Source: an uncultured Pseudomonadota bacterium (GTDB lineage: Bacteria; Myxococcota_A; UBA9042; CAIXZC01). Taken from it: a DNA stretch of 12,747 nucleotides. The translations under genes and the position numbers were made by a program. Under the pieces are notes generated by a model, which had not been told where the DNA came from, did not search any database, and saw only the letters and a program-made list of their open reading frames with translations. Shown here in pieces: positions 1-6,836 of the stretch (the stretch's first letter is position 1; every line of letters starts with the position of its first letter). Location: NCBI GenBank assembly GCA_937884235.1, contig CALGBT010000396.1:1-12747 (forward strand). The letters run 5' to 3'.

Positions 1-42
1 CAAAGCGACCTGCGAACGGGAGCAAAGCGACCTGCGAACGGG
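1..42. repeat. 22-bp tandem direct repeat, truncated by the window edge
   Basis: The 20-mer CAAAGCGACCTGCGAACGGG occurs at 1-20 and, identically, at 23-42, separated by AG, giving a 22-bp period. The array is cut by the left edge, so its copy number is unknown. It lies just downstream of the last lipoprotein gene. There is no spacer of CRISPR length between the copies, so this is a simple tandem repeat rather than a CRISPR array. The function is unknown; it could be an intergenic satellite or part of a transcription-end region. Confidence 0.75.
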
Positions 43-54
43 CCCAAAGGGCCC
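40..54. repeat. GC-only inverted repeat after the lipoprotein stop codon
   Basis: GGGCCC-AAA-GGGCCC forms a 6-bp all-GC stem with a 3-nt loop. Its right arm shares one base with the TAG stop of the 54-932 gene, and its left arm merges with the second copy of the tandem repeat. The position fits a transcription-end hairpin for the lipoprotein unit, but no T-run follows on the minus strand, so a classic intrinsic terminator is not shown. Confidence 0.4.
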
Positions 55-932
55 TACAGCAGTTGAGGCATCACCGGGAACCCAACATTCGTAATAACCT
101 TGGTCGGCTCCGAGTCCAGGCGCCAGGTGTAGACGGTTTTCGAGACCTGATTGCCGCTGGCCAGGGTAACCGTCAGCTCCACGGGTCCCGGCTCGGTATT
201 GGAGACCAGGAAAAGACCACGCGATTTGGTGGTGGTGAGCGTAGCATCGGGCAGATGCGAATCGGAAAGGTAGGTAACCGTCCCTGAACTCGCCTCGATG
301 GCAGCGTCAGCCAGGGTCTCATACGAAATGATCTCATAGAGCGTGCCCTGGATGTAGCCCTTGTCATCCTTTTGCTTGGTCATGTTCAAGGGTAGCGAGA
401 TAATCCCAGGCGAGAATAGCCGCAAGTTGCAATGGATGTAGTCGCCCCGGAACTCCTTGTCAAACTCGCGGAAGACCGGGTAGTCGCCATAGGTCCAATC
501 ATCTTCAGATACCGTCTCAGGACGATGAGGATACTCGAAATAGCCGACAAAGCCATGCTCCCCTGCCGGGGTATGGAAAGCGAAGCTGCCGGTGCTCTGC
601 ACTGTCACACGGTCCACCTCGATTCCGCACCAATCGATGACCCGCATATCAATGTCACCTATGTAGTTGCCTGGCCAGAGGTTATCCCAGGACATCTCCA
701 GCACCTGTCCGGCCACTGAGAGATCCTTCTCGGTCTTCTCCGGTTCGAAAAGGCAGAGATTCTCGCCAATCGCTACTTCGGCACCAGCCGCCACTTCAGT
801 CGCTGAGTCCGGCGGGAAGAAAGAACCAAAGTCTGTGGCCTCCGGCGCCGGGGCGCTACAGGCCAGGAGGAGTGCCGCCAGAGCCGGTGCTACGGCCCGG
901 GGAACAATTACGTCATTCAGTATCGCAAGCAT
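54..932 (-). CDS. Putative lipoprotein with two carboxypeptidase-regulatory-like segments
   Basis: This encodes 292 residues from an ATG at 932. The N-terminus is a lipoprotein signal: Arg12, a hydrophobic Ala/Leu stretch at 13-24, then the lipobox L-L-A-C with Cys25 as the probable lipidated residue. Two stretches look like carboxypeptidase-regulatory-like beta-sandwiches: about 71-133 (a VAGQV opening and a TGSFAFHTPAG turn) and about 213-258 (SSGTVTYLSD, then a SRGLFLVSNTEPGPVELTV strand-turn-strand). A Trp/Tyr/Asp-rich, acidic stretch lies between them. Such domains are usually non-catalytic carbohydrate- or protein-binding modules on surface proteins; no active site is visible. The start overlaps the end of the upstream hydrolase gene by 20 nt in another frame, suggesting co-translation. 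The ribosome-binding site before this ATG is poor. A TTG at 977 is an alternative start but would put 15 extra residues before the signal peptide. The specific function is unknown. Confidence 0.8.
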   Translation of the reverse strand: MLAILNDVIVPRAVAPALAALLLACSAPAPEATDFGSFFPPDSATEVAAGAEVAIGENLCLFEPEKTEKDLSVAGQVLEMSWDNLWPGNYIGDIDMRVIDWCGIEVDRVTVQSTGSFAFHTPAGEHGFVGYFEYPHRPETVSEDDWTYGDYPVFREFDKEFRGDYIHCNLRLFSPGIISLPLNMTKQKDDKGYIQGTLYEIISYETLADAAIEASSGTVTYLSDSHLPDATLTTTKSRGLFLVSNTEPGPVELTVTLASGNQVSKTVYTWRLDSEPTKVITNVGFPVMPQLL

Positions 933-3177
933 CGCCGATCCCGTCGTTGTCAGAATCTTCCTGCTTGGGATTGGCAACTCCCGGGCAGTTGTCTTCCACG
1001 TAGTTCAACTCCGGCATCGGTTCGTAGATGAGGTCGATGACCATGTCACGATCGGGGTCAAGGGCACCAGAAGTGAACTCGGAGGCGAAGGGATGGTTGA
1101 AGGGGTGCGAACCGATTCCCTCGAAGCCCGCGTTCATGAAGGGGTAGAGCTTACCCGTTCCCGGCCAGTTGCCTGGCGACAGCGTCCCATCCTGCCACTC
1201 AATCTCGTAGCGTCCCACCACCTGGTCATAGATGGCCTGCCAGTCGTGATATACTCCGCCGGAATCCTCGTAGCGGAAGGTGTGCACTACGCCTCGCTTA
1301 TCGAGTTGATGGTCGAGGTCGAAGAAGGCCGAAGGCGGCCCCTCGAAGTCGCGAATGCCGGTGGTAAACATGATGTTACCGTCAAAGGGGAAACGGTCGA
1401 AGTCGGTGAGCCAGGGGTTGGTGAAGCCCGGGAGGCCCGGGTCAAGCTGGCAGGTGATATCCAGCCCGCAGAGCATCGCCACCACAATGGCATTGCCCAC
1501 CGCGGGCGGATTGAACCAGAAGCAGGTCTGCCCCCCGCCCTTGATCTCCCGCTGGTCCAAAGTGACCTCTCGCGTGAGCCCCGTCTCGGGGACGATCATG
1601 GACTTGTCGCGGAAGCCATCCCCTACAACTTCGTAGGGGTAGGCGGCATTATTGGCCTTGTTGCAGATCTGGTTGTGCGTGATGGAGCCGTCGGCATACC
1701 AGTAGGACCACGGATTGAAGAAAGAGACTGTGGTCGGGACGATGCCGTAGACCGAGCCCCAGGTATCCTCGAAGATGAAAGCGTTGATCAATGCCCCGAA
1801 GCCACCACCCGACAGGCCGGTGATCCCATGGGCACGCCGGAAGTGATTCCAGGTACGCCCATCTTCCTCCAGCTTGTCGAGATCGCCTTCTTCTTCGTAG
1901 GTAATGGGCATCCCATTGTCATCGAGTCGCTGGCCCAGATCGTTCATTCCCCGGAAGCGCAAGATCTTGCCGAGGAAGTTGTTCATGGTATGGGCCATGA
2001 AGTAGGAGTAGCAGGTGAACTGCTTGTAGTCCGGAATCGCCGCGCCGATGCCCATGAACTGGGTGTAGCAGGTTTTGCCGGCCCCCGGCCAGGGCCAACC
2101 GCCGCCACAGTATGGCTGTGGCACGGTGCCATCCATGAGGACTAGAATCATGGGTTCGAGGACACCCTGCGACGAGAACCGCGGCAGCGTCTTGTAGCCA
2201 AACGCGTCGGCCATGGACATGCCCTGTCCGTTGTAGCCATGGAGGCCTACCAGCACGGGATAGCGCTGGTTCTTATTGCCCCAGGGAATGGAAGTATTAT
2301 TCAGCAGGGGGTCATCCGAGTTGTACTCCGGCGGCACGAAAACGTGAACCTTCACCGGGTACGGGAAGCAGCGATCGCAATCTTCCGCGGGGATCTCAAA
2401 CTCGATGTCCTTGTACCCCGGGCTCCACATGGGCAGCGTATGGAACATGCGCTCAAAGTACATATCCTTGCCGCGGTGAAGCGTGAAGAGATAAGGCTGG
2501 GTTGGGGAGAGACCGGCATAGTCCGGACCCAGCTCATCCTTGACCGGGATGATCTGCAGTGACGGATGGCGCCTGAGCCCCTGCTTGATGGCACGCCACT
2601 TGACGATGATGCTGACTTCGTTGCCAATGACGTCATTCTCATAGTCGTACTCGTAGAGGTGCGTCTCGAAGTACTTATTGAACTCGTCAGTTTCCACCGG
2701 GTTGGCCGGCATATAGGTATCTTCGGGGAACTCAATGATGAGGTTCTTGCGCACTGAGACCATGTCCTTGTTCTCGACATTGGTCCAGACCACTTCCAGT
2801 TCTTCGGGCAGATACTCGGGAAGCTGCGGCCCCAGATCGGGTTCCACATCTACGATATCCAGCACTTCCACCTCAACCGCGTCGGGGAGTGGCTCCACGG
2901 TATCCTTGGGGGGCTCAATAGTATCCGTTGGCGGTTCTACCATATCTGGCGGCGGCTCAACTACATCCTGTGGCGGCACCACCGCATCGTCTGGCTTCGT
3001 CACCGTCTCCGACGGCACCTGAATGTCTGCGACGATTCCATCGGCGGCCACCCCATCCGGCGGAGTGGAGAGTTCGCCGGCCTGACTGATTTCCTTGTCA
3101 ATTCCATTCCCGCCGCCGCCGCAACTCACGACAAAGAGGGCCACCACCAACATCGCTAACCATGGGATTGTTCTCAT
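913..3177 (-). CDS. Secreted lipoprotein esterase-like alpha/beta-hydrolase with C-terminal thrombospondin type 3 repeat
   Basis: This encodes 754 residues from an ATG at 3177, nine nt after an AAGGAG Shine-Dalgarno; in-frame starts at 3186 and 3195 sit on or too near that site. Residues 1-18 are a signal peptide and V-V-S-C19 is the lipobox, followed by Gly4. Residues 25-125 form a Pro/Asp/Glu-rich linker with heptad repeats. An unassigned domain covers about 126-270. An esterase-type alpha/beta-hydrolase covers about 271-665, with LHGYNG (312-317) as the likely oxyanion loop, nucleophile elbow G-L-S456-G-G, Asp610 in TGIRD and His644 in YHDW, so the triad appears complete. Residues 729-752 are a thrombospondin type 3 calcium repeat (DNCP...DSDNDGIGDACD). 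Twelve Cys residues after cleavage fit an exported protein. Family knowledge suggests hydrolysis of an ester such as a feruloyl, acetyl or polyester bond; the substrate is not determinable. It heads a two-lipoprotein unit. Confidence 0.85.
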   Translation of the reverse strand: MRTIPWLAMLVVALFVVSCGGGGNGIDKEISQAGELSTPPDGVAADGIVADIQVPSETVTKPDDAVVPPQDVVEPPPDMVEPPTDTIEPPKDTVEPLPDAVEVEVLDIVDVEPDLGPQLPEYLPEELEVVWTNVENKDMVSVRKNLIIEFPEDTYMPANPVETDEFNKYFETHLYEYDYENDVIGNEVSIIVKWRAIKQGLRRHPSLQIIPVKDELGPDYAGLSPTQPYLFTLHRGKDMYFERMFHTLPMWSPGYKDIEFEIPAEDCDRCFPYPVKVHVFVPPEYNSDDPLLNNTSIPWGNKNQRYPVLVGLHGYNGQGMSMADAFGYKTLPRFSSQGVLEPMILVLMDGTVPQPYCGGGWPWPGAGKTCYTQFMGIGAAIPDYKQFTCYSYFMAHTMNNFLGKILRFRGMNDLGQRLDDNGMPITYEEEGDLDKLEEDGRTWNHFRRAHGITGLSGGGFGALINAFIFEDTWGSVYGIVPTTVSFFNPWSYWYADGSITHNQICNKANNAAYPYEVVGDGFRDKSMIVPETGLTREVTLDQREIKGGGQTCFWFNPPAVGNAIVVAMLCGLDITCQLDPGLPGFTNPWLTDFDRFPFDGNIMFTTGIRDFEGPPSAFFDLDHQLDKRGVVHTFRYEDSGGVYHDWQAIYDQVVGRYEIEWQDGTLSPGNWPGTGKLYPFMNAGFEGIGSHPFNHPFASEFTSGALDPDRDMVIDLIYEPMPELNYVEDNCPGVANPKQEDSDNDGIGDACDTE
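2891..2995 (-). repeat. Five degenerate 21-bp repeats encoding the hydrolase linker
   Basis: Five in-frame 21-bp units start at 2891, 2912, 2933, 2954 and 2975. Each begins GG(C/T)-(T/A)C on the plus strand and ends near TGG(C/G). They encode heptads of the form P-x-D-x-(V/I)-E-P at about residues 62-96 of the lipoprotein hydrolase. The DNA has diverged more than the peptide, which points to selection for an extended acidic spacer that holds the catalytic domain away from the membrane. Confidence 0.8.
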
Positions 3178-3222
3178 CAATTGCATCTCCTTCAAGGCCG
3201 GAGTGGACTTCTCCAGCGAGGC

Positions 3223-3251
3223 ATTTTAGCAAGGTGCGGCGCACGCTGCAA
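3223..3251 (-). promoter_or_regulatory. Candidate sigma70-type promoter for the lipoprotein unit
   Basis: On the minus strand TTGCAG (3251-3246) lies 17 nt before TAAAAT (3228-3223), which matches the -10 consensus at five of six bases. Transcription would start near 3216, about 40 nt before the ATG at 3177. The 102-nt gap after the UbiB-family gene also holds a small hairpin, CTGGAG-7 nt-CTCCGG (3199-3217), near the predicted 5' end of the message. No T-rich terminator for the upstream gene is seen. Confidence 0.5.
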
Positions 3252-3279
3252 ACATCTGACGCGTATTCTCTTCTGAAAC

Positions 3280-4968
3280 CTACATTCCCCCTGACTTGCG
3301 CAAGCCTCGAAAGACCCAGATGGCAATGAGAAAAGAGACCGAGAAACTGGTCCACGGAACCCAATCACTTACCCCGGGAGCTGCGTGGAGGTAGAAGGTT
3401 GCTGCCAGGCCGGTAAGAGATAGTAGGGCCCCCACCAGTCGATTTCGACTCCGGGCTTCAATGCGTGCCACCTCTACTGCCGACTGATCATGGATGCGCA
3501 GCAGCAGCTCACCTTCCTTGAGCCTTTTCACGACGTCAGAGACGTCACGGGGCAGGTGGTGCAAGAGACCGACGAAATCCATCAGTCCATCCACCATCTG
3601 CTCTGCCTGGTGGGCCGGATCGAGGGCCCGCTTGACAAAGAGCGAAACCAGATACGGCTGCACCGACTTGAGGGGGTTGTATTGCGGATAGATCTGCCGA
3701 GCGATGCCCTCCATGGTACTGATGGCCCGCGCTACGCCCAGGAGGTCTGCCGGCAGTGAGATGCGGTGTTTATATATCGTCTCGATGGATGACCTGAAGA
3801 GCACCTCCAGATCCATGTCTTCGAGGGAGAGATTGGCAAACTGATTGAGCATCTGCTCAACGTCTCGCTGAAACTCCCGCCGATTGAGAGTGGCCGGAGC
3901 TAGGCCCGCCTCTAGAATGGCCGCCACGAGGATCTGGGCATCATAGGAGACCAGCCCCACCATGAAGGAGAGCATCTCCTCCATGCGTGATTCCGAGACG
4001 AACCCCACCATGCCAAAATCCAAGAGACAGACCGTCCCATCGTCGGCAACCAGGAAGTTTCCAGGGTGCGGGTCAGCGTGGTAGAAGCGGTGCTCGAAGA
4101 CTGATTTCAGGAGTAATTTGGTACCCAGGTTGGCGATTTCCTCAGGCTCCCGGGGAAAACTGCTCCAATCCTCCACCTGAGTCACTTTGCGCCCGGACAG
4201 GTACTCCATGGTCAAGAGGCTGCTGTTGCAGAACTCGTGGTAGACCTTAGGCAGCCTGACGTTTGGCTCGTCGGCAAAATTGCGGGCGAAGCGGTCGATA
4301 TTGCGCGCCTCGGCGCGCAAATCCATCTCCATGGCAAAGGTTCGGGCAAACTCCTCCACCAACGCACACGGACGAATGTGCTCGAGCTCCTCGAAGTTCT
4401 CTTCGATGTAGGTCGCAATGTCCCGCAGCACGGCCAGATCCTCGCGCACGGACTTCTCGAGACCCGGCCGTCTGACCTTGATAACCACCTCTTCCCCCGA
4501 CAGGAGCCGGGCGCGATGGACCTGGGCGATGGAAGCTGCCGCCAGCGGTACTTCATCAATGGAGGCAAAGACCTCCGTAACTGGTCGACCCAACTCGCAG
4601 GCCACTATCTCTACGAGAACGGCAAAAGGAAATGGCGGCACATCGTCCTGAAGCTTCGCCAGTTCCTTGATAACCTCCGGAGGAAACATGTCAGGCCGAT
4701 TGGCAAGAACCTGACCGAACTTGATGAAAGTCGCACCAAGTTCCTCGCAAATGGATCGCAGGCGGGCACCGGTGGTGATGGACTCTTTACCCTTCCAATA
4801 GCCCAGAGAGACGATCTTGCGCGCCACCCGGAAGGCGCTACCAACCCCGGTCCGAGTGGCAACATCGGCAAATCCGTGGCGAGCGAGGATGGTGGCGATG
4901 TCCTTGAACCGCCGGAACTTCTTCACGGCCCCGGGGAGCTTGATAACTCGATAGATAGGTGAGCTCAT
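3280..4968 (-). CDS. AarF/UbiB (ABC1/ADCK) family atypical protein kinase-like protein
   Basis: This encodes 562 residues, full length for the family. The diagnostic features are present in order: the KxGQ motif (K83-F-G-Q86), the Ala-rich nucleotide loop that replaces the kinase P-loop (AAASIAQVH, 143-151), the conserved Lys164 in VVIKVRRPG, a Glu-rich helix (about 205-222), the catalytic D299-PHPGN, and the metal-binding D317-F-G. Two C-terminal hydrophobic helices (about 511-529 and 541-555) anchor it in the membrane, as in UbiB. The family supports isoprenoid quinone synthesis and lipid homeostasis through ATPase activity. Whether this copy acts in ubiquinone, menaquinone or other lipid metabolism cannot be told here, as no ubi or men gene is nearby. 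Its ATG overlaps the TGA of the 89-residue gene (ATGA), implying translational coupling. It ends with TAG. Confidence 0.93.
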   Translation of the reverse strand: MSSPIYRVIKLPGAVKKFRRFKDIATILARHGFADVATRTGVGSAFRVARKIVSLGYWKGKESITTGARLRSICEELGATFIKFGQVLANRPDMFPPEVIKELAKLQDDVPPFPFAVLVEIVACELGRPVTEVFASIDEVPLAAASIAQVHRARLLSGEEVVIKVRRPGLEKSVREDLAVLRDIATYIEENFEELEHIRPCALVEEFARTFAMEMDLRAEARNIDRFARNFADEPNVRLPKVYHEFCNSSLLTMEYLSGRKVTQVEDWSSFPREPEEIANLGTKLLLKSVFEHRFYHADPHPGNFLVADDGTVCLLDFGMVGFVSESRMEEMLSFMVGLVSYDAQILVAAILEAGLAPATLNRREFQRDVEQMLNQFANLSLEDMDLEVLFRSSIETIYKHRISLPADLLGVARAISTMEGIARQIYPQYNPLKSVQPYLVSLFVKRALDPAHQAEQMVDGLMDFVGLLHHLPRDVSDVVKRLKEGELLLRIHDQSAVEVARIEARSRNRLVGALLSLTGLAATFYLHAAPGVSDWVPWTSFSVSFLIAIWVFRGLRKSGGM

Positions 4969-5234
4969 CGGCCGCTCCCCCGCCTCAAGAACTCTCGCAC
5001 CAACTCGCTCGCCACATGGCTCACCAATTCACGTTCCTTTGCTCCCTGTTGACTCACTTCCAGGAGGCGTGCCTCGACCTCCTGACGCAGAATCGCGAGC
5101 CGCTCCTTCGAGAAGGTTTCGTCGCCGGCCATTCGCTCCCAGAGATCATCGGTGTTAATGGAGAGCATTGCGCTGGCCATGGCAGAGCCGATGGCCTTCG
5201 ACGCGATCTGCTTCCAAAGAAAACGGTATGACAT
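4965..5234 (-). CDS. Hypothetical 89-residue helical protein coupled to the UbiB-family gene
   Basis: The ATG at 5234 is chosen because TGGAGG (5246-5241) lies six nt before it; an upstream start at 5276 would place coding sequence over the promoter and the ribosome-binding site. The 89-residue product has an N-terminal Ala/Ser/Met-rich amphipathic stretch (about 5-24, SKAIGSAMASAML) and two charged helices (about 41-62 and 67-85), ending in a basic tail (FLRRGSGR). There is no signal peptide, Cys or recognisable domain. The stop overlaps the next start as ATGA, so the two products are probably made together and may act together. Small phasin-like coiled-coil proteins are, to my recollection, found next to UbiB-family genes in some related bacteria, but I cannot show homology. 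The function is unknown. Confidence 0.78.
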   Translation of the reverse strand: MSYRFLWKQIASKAIGSAMASAMLSINTDDLWERMAGDETFSKERLAILRQEVEARLLEVSQQGAKERELVSHVASELVREFLRRGSGR

Positions 5235-5254
5235 GGTCTGCCTCCAGTCAGCCG

Positions 5255-5283
5255 AGTATAGCTCCTGCCGCACCAAATTGAAA
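5255..5283 (-). promoter_or_regulatory. Candidate promoter for the 89-aa/UbiB unit
   Basis: On the minus strand TATACT (5260-5255, five of six with the -10 consensus) lies 17 nt after TTTCAA (5283-5278, a weak -35). Transcription would start near 5248, giving a very short leader that still contains TGGAGG. The remainder of the 146-nt gap to rplQ (5284-5380) shows no gene and no convincing terminator, so read-through from the ribosomal operon is also possible. Confidence 0.4.
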
Positions 5284-5380
5284 GATACGGGCTGGTCCCG
5301 CTGAACCGGGCAAACACATCAATGCATCCGGCACAGCCCAATGGAAACGCGCTGATAAATGAGGGGTGGTAATTCGGGAA

Positions 5381-5782
5381 CTACTCTTTCGACGAGTCGT
5401 CTGCTACGGCTTCTGCGGGTGCGCTATCGGAGGGAAGCAACTCGATGATGCCCATATCCGCAGCGTCGCCACGACGAGGGCCGATGAGCATGATGCGGCT
5501 GTAACCACCATCCCGCCCCTGGAACCGGGGAGCAATCTCACCAAAGAGTTTGGCCACGGCTGCCTTCGTGTAGAGCCGAGAGGCTGCGATGCGGCGGGCA
5601 TTCAAGGTGTTCCGCTTGCCCAACGTAATGAGCTTCTCAACTTCTCGCTTAAGCACCTTGCAGCGCGTCTTCGTCGTCTGGATCTTCTCCTCGGTGAGCA
5701 GCGAGGTGAGGAGATTGCGGATCATGGCCTTGCGGTGAGATACGCTACGCCCCAGTTTCTTCATATGGTTGCGGTGTTTCAT
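5381..5782 (-). CDS. rplQ: 50S ribosomal protein L17
   Basis: This is a 133-residue L17, a large-subunit protein near the peptide exit tunnel. The N-terminal signature is clear: MKHRNHMKKLGRS, then SHRKAMIRNLLTSLLTEEKI and the KTRCKVLKREVEKLI helix. The conserved body continues to about residue 115. A short acidic, Ala-rich tail (SDSAPAEAVADDSSKE) follows, typical of the variable L17 C-terminus. The gene is nine nt downstream of rpoA, with AGGAG overlapping the rpoA stop, and is the normal last gene of the alpha operon. It ends with TAG. Confidence 0.98.
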   Translation of the reverse strand: MKHRNHMKKLGRSVSHRKAMIRNLLTSLLTEEKIQTTKTRCKVLKREVEKLITLGKRNTLNARRIAASRLYTKAAVAKLFGEIAPRFQGRDGGYSRIMLIGPRRGDAADMGIIELLPSDSAPAEAVADDSSKE

Positions 5783-5791
5783 GGCATGCTC

Positions 5792-6802
5792 CTATTCGTT
5801 GCCGGCGTTGGGGGCCCGGTCCGGGTCGAACCCATCGAGTTTCATCCCGAGAGAGAGTCCCATGCTGGCCAGCACTTCCTTGATTTCCTTCAGGCTCTTG
5901 CGCCCGAAGTTCTTGGTCTTGAGCATCTCCTGCTCGGTGCGCTGCACTAGCTCACCGATGAAGCGGATGCTGGCATTCTTGAGGCAATTGGCGCTTCGCA
6001 CCGACAACTCCAACTCTTCCACCGGACGGTAGAGGTTGGGGCTGAGACTTTCGGAGGCGTCTCGCTCTTCTTCGAAGTCGACGGGAACGTTCTCATCGAC
6101 GCCGATGAAGATTTGCAGCTGTTCCTTGAGAATCTTCGCGGCCAATCCAAGGGCATCTCGCGGGGAGATGGAACCGTCTGTCTCGATATCCATAACCAGC
6201 TTATCGAGGTCGATGTCCTCACCCATACGAGCATTGTTGACCTTGAAATTTGCGCGCGTGACTGGGGAGAAGAGCGAATCCAGGACGATGGTCCCTATGG
6301 GCAGTTCTTCCTCGTACCGAGCCTTCAGCTTCTCGGCCGTCACGTACCCCTTGCCCATTTCCACCAGCATCTCGAGCTTGAGGTGTCCGAGTTCACTGAG
6401 GTAGGCGATGTGATGATCGGGATTAAGAATGGCTACGGTGTGGTCGACCTCAATGTCTGCTGCGGTCACCTCGCCCTCGCCCTTCTTGTCGATGCGCAGG
6501 GTACGTGCCTTCCCTTCGGGTGCAGTCAAACGCAGACCCTTGAGGTTCAAAAGCACATCTGCCACATCTTCGGTGACACCTTCAAGTGCGGAAAACTCGT
6601 GAAGGGCCCCGTCAATCTTCACTGATGTCACAGCCGTGCCACGGATCGACGAGATCAGAATCCTCCGCAAAGCGTTGCCAATGGTGACCCCGAAACCCCG
6701 CTCAAGCGGCGAGCAGGAAAAGGATCCTTGGCGGCCGTCCTTAGAGAGTTTCTCGGTCTCGACTTCCTTGGGGCGACGTAGTTTCACCCAATGTCTGTAC
6801 AT
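5792..6802 (-). CDS. rpoA: DNA-directed RNA polymerase subunit alpha
   Basis: This encodes 336 residues, full length. The alpha-NTD (about 1-240) carries the dimerisation signature ERGFGVTIGNALRRILISS (34-52) and LLNLKGLRL (84-92). An acidic linker (about 242-256) leads to the alpha-CTD (about 260-320), with LSVRSANCLKN (266-276) and FGRKSLKEIKEVLASMGLSLGM (299-320). Arg269 corresponds to the E. coli Arg265 that contacts UP elements and activators, so the DNA-binding CTD appears intact. It lies between rpsD and rplQ as in most alpha operons. A strong purine-rich ribosome-binding region (GGGAGGTGAGG) precedes the ATG in the 34-nt gap after rpsD. It ends with TAG. Confidence 0.99.
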   Translation of the reverse strand: MYRHWVKLRRPKEVETEKLSKDGRQGSFSCSPLERGFGVTIGNALRRILISSIRGTAVTSVKIDGALHEFSALEGVTEDVADVLLNLKGLRLTAPEGKARTLRIDKKGEGEVTAADIEVDHTVAILNPDHHIAYLSELGHLKLEMLVEMGKGYVTAEKLKARYEEELPIGTIVLDSLFSPVTRANFKVNNARMGEDIDLDKLVMDIETDGSISPRDALGLAAKILKEQLQIFIGVDENVPVDFEEERDASESLSPNLYRPVEELELSVRSANCLKNASIRFIGELVQRTEQEMLKTKNFGRKSLKEIKEVLASMGLSLGMKLDGFDPDRAPNAGNE

Positions 6803-6836
6803 GATTCCTCACCTCCCGCTGAGTGGCTAGCGGTCC

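Noticed and set aside
1..42. Start of a CRISPR array.
   Set aside because: The copies are only 2 bp apart with no spacer of 25-40 bp, no leader and no cas genes in view.
913..977. Frameshift joining the hydrolase and the second lipoprotein into one gene.
   Set aside because: The first protein ends naturally after a complete thrombospondin type 3 repeat, and the second opens with its own signal peptide and lipobox, so these are two genes.
667..2145. A 492-codon open frame on the plus strand opposite the hydrolase gene.
   Set aside because: It begins with TTG, has no ribosome-binding site, signal or recognisable motif, and its reading is the complement of a gene with clear domains and lipobox. 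It is best explained as a GC-driven shadow.
4237..4962. A 241-codon open frame on the plus strand opposite the UbiB-family gene.
   Set aside because: The minus-strand frame carries all UbiB motifs; the plus frame shows no domain and no supported start.
5288..5300. Intrinsic terminator after rplQ (CGGG-CTGGT-CCCG).
   Set aside because: The stem is only four to five base pairs and is followed on the minus strand by TATCTTTC, not a T-run.
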